Part shown: piece by piece, positions 15,234 through 18,309 of the stretch
How positions within the stretch are numbered: position 1 is the stretch's first letter
Layout of the letters: each line of letters starts with the position of its first letter
DNA from: Syntrophorhabdaceae bacterium
GTDB lineage: Bacteria; Desulfobacterota; Syntrophorhabdia; Syntrophorhabdales; Syntrophorhabdaceae
Direction: 5' to 3'
DNA: 18,309 nt
NCBI GenBank assembly: GCA_026415015.1
Contig: JAOAHW010000134.1
Span: 1-18,309 of the forward strand
Made by a program: the position numbers and the translations under genes
Notes under the pieces: model-generated
The model's input: the letters and a program-made list of their open reading frames with translations, nothing else
Told to the model about the DNA's origin: nothing
Databases searched by the model: none

Positions 15234-16730
15234 TTGAAAGGAAACGATAGCAATATCAACTGGGATATAATTGAAAAATCAGGGAGTATAATACTCTGTA
15301 TGGATAGGCAAGGGAAAGTCACCTATTGTAACGAATATGGCCTATCTTTCTTTGGTTATTCATACGATGAGCTAATAGGAAGGCATGTATTAGAGACTAT
15401 CGTACCTTTAAAAGAGTCTTCAGGCCGTATTCTGACTAATTTGATAGATAAAATATGCAGAAGACCAAATGATTTTAGTATTAATGAAAACGAAAACAGA
15501 AAAAAGGATGGAAGCCTTGTCTGGGTACTATGGTCTAATAAGCCTATAAAAAATGACAAAGGAGAGGTCATAGGCATTTTATGTATAGGAAATGATATGA
15601 CAAAACACAGAAACATCGAGGAGGCAATACAGAGGGGTTACAATAGCCTGGTTGAGAAGATAACTGAACAATCAAGGGAACTAAGGGAGAGAAAAGAGGA
15701 TATTTTATTTGAAAAGATAGATAAAAATCTAACCTTAATTGAATTAAAAGAAAGCGAAGAGAAATACAGAAATATTGTTGAGTGCGCAGTTGAGGGTATA
15801 TTTCAGGTTACAGAGAATGGACGATTTATAATGGCAAATAAATCCCTTTCAAAGATCCTTGGTTATGAATCTCCAGATGAGCTTATCAATAATGTAAAGG
15901 ATTATGGTAGGGAGATGTTTGTTGACAAAGACGAGAGAGAGAATTTTGAATCAATGTTGAAAAGTAGTGGTTATGTAGAGAATTATGAAACCAGATTTTT
16001 CAGGAGAGATGGAAGCAAGATCTGGGTGAATATGAATGTGAGGGCAGTCTATGACTTTATGGGTAAGGTAATGTGTTTTGAGGGCACCATTGAGGATACC
16101 ACAGAGAAGAAAAATAAAGAAAAGATGTTGCAAGAAAGCCTTGAGAGGCTTCAGAAGGTCATGGATGACATAATCAATGCCCTATCCACTACATTAGAGT
16201 TGAAAGACCCTTATACTTCAGGACATCAAAAGAGGGTCACAGAATTGGCTCTTGCTATAGCAAAGGAGATGAATTATCCTGACCAAAATATGAAGCTATT
16301 AAGGATTGCCAGTATGCTCCATGACATAGGTAAGATATCCATGCCAGCAGAGATATTGAGTAAGCCAGGGAGATTGAATAAAAAGGAGTTTGACCTATTG
16401 AAGGATCACCCAGAGAGAGGCTATGAGATATTAAAAGGTATAGATTTTAATTACCCAGTGGCAGAGATAATCAAGCAACACCATGAAAGAATGGATGGGT
16501 CTGGTTACCCAAGTGGACTTAAGGGAGATGACATATTAATGGATGCAAGGATAATAGGTGTAGCCGATGTAGTAGAATCTATGGCCTCCCACAGGCCCTA
16601 TAGACCTTCCCTTGGCATGGATATTGCCCTTGAAGAGATAGAAAAAAACAAGGGTATTTTGTATGATAGCGATGTTGTAGAGGCCTGTGTGAAGGTGATA
16701 AGGGAAAAGGGGTTCAAATTTGACCAATAA
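15234..16730 (+). CDS. PAS-PAS-HD-GYP sensor (probable c-di-GMP phosphodiesterase)
   Basis: This 498-residue soluble signalling protein joins two PAS sensor domains to an HD-GYP output domain that probably degrades cyclic di-GMP. PAS1 covers about 8-125 (GKVTYCNEYGLSFFGYSYDELIG), a charged coiled coil about 126-172, and PAS2 about 174-292 (EEKYRNIVECAVEGIFQV). The HD-GYP domain from about 308 has YTSGHQKRV (His331), MLHDIGKISM (His363-Asp364), His392, HHERMDGSGYPSGLKG (416-431) and Asp445, so the active site is complete. The start is a TTG: an in-frame stop lies just upstream (15219), GAGG (15225-15228) is well placed, and the first ATG would cut into PAS1. The histidine kinase gene follows on the same strand after 182 bases. 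The ligand or redox signal is unknown. Confidence 0.92.
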   Translation: MKGNDSNINWDIIEKSGSIILCMDRQGKVTYCNEYGLSFFGYSYDELIGRHVLETIVPLKESSGRILTNLIDKICRRPNDFSINENENRKKDGSLVWVLWSNKPIKNDKGEVIGILCIGNDMTKHRNIEEAIQRGYNSLVEKITEQSRELRERKEDILFEKIDKNLTLIELKESEEKYRNIVECAVEGIFQVTENGRFIMANKSLSKILGYESPDELINNVKDYGREMFVDKDERENFESMLKSSGYVENYETRFFRRDGSKIWVNMNVRAVYDFMGKVMCFEGTIEDTTEKKNKEKMLQESLERLQKVMDDIINALSTTLELKDPYTSGHQKRVTELALAIAKEMNYPDQNMKLLRIASMLHDIGKISMPAEILSKPGRLNKKEFDLLKDHPERGYEILKGIDFNYPVAEIIKQHHERMDGSGYPSGLKGDDILMDARIIGVADVVESMASHRPYRPSLGMDIALEEIEKNKGILYDSDVVEACVKVIREKGFKFDQ

Positions 16731-16862
16731 TCTTTTTTTATGCTGGATATTTACTTGATTAAATGTAAAATAGAGAGAAGATAGATTTGATGGTTACTGA
16801 TAAGCATTAGTTATCGAAAGAAGGTTTTTGAAGAGAAGATCAAATACAATTTAAAAGGCCGT

Positions 16863-16894
16863 ATAGAGATTTTTTAAAGCTCTATTTTATTTTT
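16863..16894 (+). terminator. Terminator-like hairpin upstream of the kinase gene
   Basis: ATAGAG (16863-16868) pairs with CTCTAT (16880-16885); inside, TTT/AAA can add three pairs after one mismatch. A T-rich run (TTTATTTTT) follows at once. It could end the HD-GYP transcript, but it lies 133 bases past that stop and only about 20 bases before the kinase start, so it could also be an attenuator in the kinase leader. Confidence 0.4.
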
Positions 16895-16912
16895 CAGGGG
16901 TTTGTGTGGAAT

Positions 16913-18309
16913 ATGTGCAATAAAGACCTTGAAAGGGAAGTAATTGAATTAAGGCAGCGCCTTCAAGAATTAAAAAAATGTGAGATCGAATTCAGGAAGG
17001 CAGAGGAAAAATACAGGAATATTTTTGAAAATGCCATAGAAGGTATTTTTCAAACAAGTCCTGAAGGCCGTTTTTTAAGTGCAAATCCATCCCTTGCCAG
17101 GATTCATGGCTATGATTCCCCTGAAGAACTGATAAATTCCATAACAGATATGGAGCACCAATTATATATACATCCAGAGGATAGAAAAAGATTGGTGAGG
17201 CTTCTCCATGAACATGGTTATGTTGAGCATTTTGAGGTTGAGATGTATCGAAAGGACAGGAGCCTACACTGGATATCCATTAATGCAAAGGCTGTTAGAG
17301 ATGCTGATAATAAGATAGCCTATTATGAAGGCACAATGCTGGATATAACTCAGAGAAAGCTCGCAGAGCAGGCACTCAAAGAGAGCGAAGAACGTTATAG
17401 AATTGCTATAGAACATTCAAATGACGGGGTAGCAATCATCCATGGAGAAATTATTCAGTATGTAAATAAAAGATATGTGGAGATGTTTGAATATAACAGT
17501 CAGGATGAGATAATTGGGAAGCCCATTTTTATTATTGTCCATCCTGATGACCTGGATATGGTAAAGAACATGAACCTTAGAAGGAGGTCAGGAGAGGATA
17601 TACCTGCAAGGTATGAGTTCAAGGGTATCACAAAAACAGGAAAGATTATTTATATAGAGGTCTCTGCGGCAAGCATTACATACAGGGGAGAGCTGGTATA
17701 TCTTGTATATCTCAGGGATGTAACAGAGAGAAAACTTGCCCATGATGCCCTTATAAAATCCCATAAGGAGTTGGAAGGCCTGAATATGGCAAAGACAAAG
17801 GCAATTAATCATCTCTCCCATGAGATTAAGACCCCTCTGTCTGTTATCCAGGGTAATATAAGGATACTCAAGAGAAGGCTGTCAAATCTCGCTCTGCTCG
17901 AGGATTTTAAGGTTGTTATAGATATACTTGAGAGAAATATTGAACGTCTATTTACTATCTCCAGGGAGACCGATGCGATATTCAATGTATCAAAGGGGCT
18001 TGAGACACAATCTCTCCAGGTCATTGACCTATTTCTGTTTATCAAACCTGTCTTGGATAAGATAAAAGATAACTCACGGCACAGAAAGATAGAGTTTCAG
18101 ATAGAGGGTGAGAATGACCTCTATGTTGCCATAGACCCTTATATTCTAAAGGATGTTGTGGAAGGGATAGTAAAAAATGCCATTGAGAACACGCCCGATG
18201 GTGGTCTGATAAAGATAAGTGTAAACCAGGAGGGAGACAAGAATCTTTTGATTGTTGAGGACTTTGGGATAGGGATAACAAAAAAGAATCAACAGTTCAT
18301 CTTTGATGG
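16913..18309 (+). CDS. PAS-PAS sensor histidine kinase (3' end cut by window)
   Basis: A histidine kinase whose frame stays open to the end of the window (465 full codons). Residues 1-30 form a short coiled coil. PAS1 is at about 32-150 (EKYRNIFENAIEGIFQTS) and PAS2 about 158-275 (ERYRIAIEHSNDGVAIIHG). The dimerisation domain carries the phospho-accepting His303 in LSHEIKTPLS. The ATPase domain shows the N-box KNAIENTPDGG (421-431) and G1-box VEDFGIGI (448-455), and the window stops at FIFDG, near the F-box. No membrane helix is seen, so it is probably cytoplasmic. The ATG at 16913 is one choice; an in-frame GTG at 16904 after AGGGG is the other. A response regulator, or a fused receiver domain, may lie beyond the edge. 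PAS1 is closely similar to PAS2 of the upstream HD-GYP protein. Confidence 0.93.
   Translation, partial: MCNKDLEREVIELRQRLQELKKCEIEFRKAEEKYRNIFENAIEGIFQTSPEGRFLSANPSLARIHGYDSPEELINSITDMEHQLYIHPEDRKRLVRLLHEHGYVEHFEVEMYRKDRSLHWISINAKAVRDADNKIAYYEGTMLDITQRKLAEQALKESEERYRIAIEHSNDGVAIIHGEIIQYVNKRYVEMFEYNSQDEIIGKPIFIIVHPDDLDMVKNMNLRRRSGEDIPARYEFKGITKTGKIIYIEVSAASITYRGELVYLVYLRDVTERKLAHDALIKSHKELEGLNMAKTKAINHLSHEIKTPLSVIQGNIRILKRRLSNLALLEDFKVVIDILERNIERLFTISRETDAIFNVSKGLETQSLQVIDLFLFIKPVLDKIKDNSRHRKIEFQIEGENDLYVAIDPYILKDVVEGIVKNAIENTPDGGLIKISVNQEGDKNLLIVEDFGIGITKKNQQFIFD

Noticed and set aside
1..18309. CRISPR array, insertion sequence, rRNA or tRNA genes
   Set aside because: No regularly spaced repeats, transposase motifs, terminal inverted repeats or conserved RNA signatures were seen.

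Overview
The window is AT-rich bacterial DNA with heavy use of AGA/AGG (Arg) and ATA (Ile) codons. It comes from a Gram-negative organism: it has a two-gene secD/secF arrangement, Sec signal peptides, a TRAP-type periplasmic binding protein and several c-di-GMP-type HD-GYP proteins. The mix of TRAP uptake, acyl-CoA ligase, GlcD-type flavin oxidase and multi-PAS sensors fits an anaerobic, organic-acid-using lineage of the deltaproteobacterial (Desulfobacterota) or Nitrospirota type. That placement is inference from gene content and codon use, not from a marker gene.

Layout. 1-1741 holds the 3' part of secD and a complete secF, overlapping by one base. 1761-4064 encodes a 767-residue multidomain protein: an N-terminal HD phosphohydrolase-like domain, a STAND-like P-loop NTPase, a winged-helix-like segment and C-terminal helical repeats. 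It is the least ordinary gene here, and its stop codon lies inside a run of five 7-bp repeats. 4151-7335 (minus strand) is a tight four-gene operon transcribed in the order tatD, isochorismatase-family hydrolase, GerMN-domain membrane protein, serS. 7444-9092 (plus) carries an exported MORN-repeat protein and a GAF-like/HD-GYP protein.

9093-9725 is the only long non-coding stretch. It is rich in inverted repeats, many built on AAGAT/ATCTT, and leads into an organic-acid region. That region has a lone TRAP solute-binding protein, an intercistronic hairpin, an AMP-forming acyl-CoA ligase, a convergent MFS transporter, and a divergent FAD-linked 2-hydroxyacid dehydrogenase of the GlcD/D-lactate dehydrogenase type (to 15154). 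The window ends with two sensors sharing related PAS domains: a PAS-PAS-HD-GYP protein (15234-16730) and a PAS-PAS histidine kinase cut by the window edge (16913 onward).

How it fits together. The left half is mostly housekeeping (protein export, tRNA charging, DNA/RNA metabolism) interrupted by the HD-STAND protein. The right half reads as uptake and activation of a carboxylic acid, flanked by signalling proteins. The strongest lead for something undescribed is the HD-STAND-repeat protein, whose architecture resembles conflict/defence or signal-gated switches. That role is inference and needs profile searches and neighbourhood comparison.
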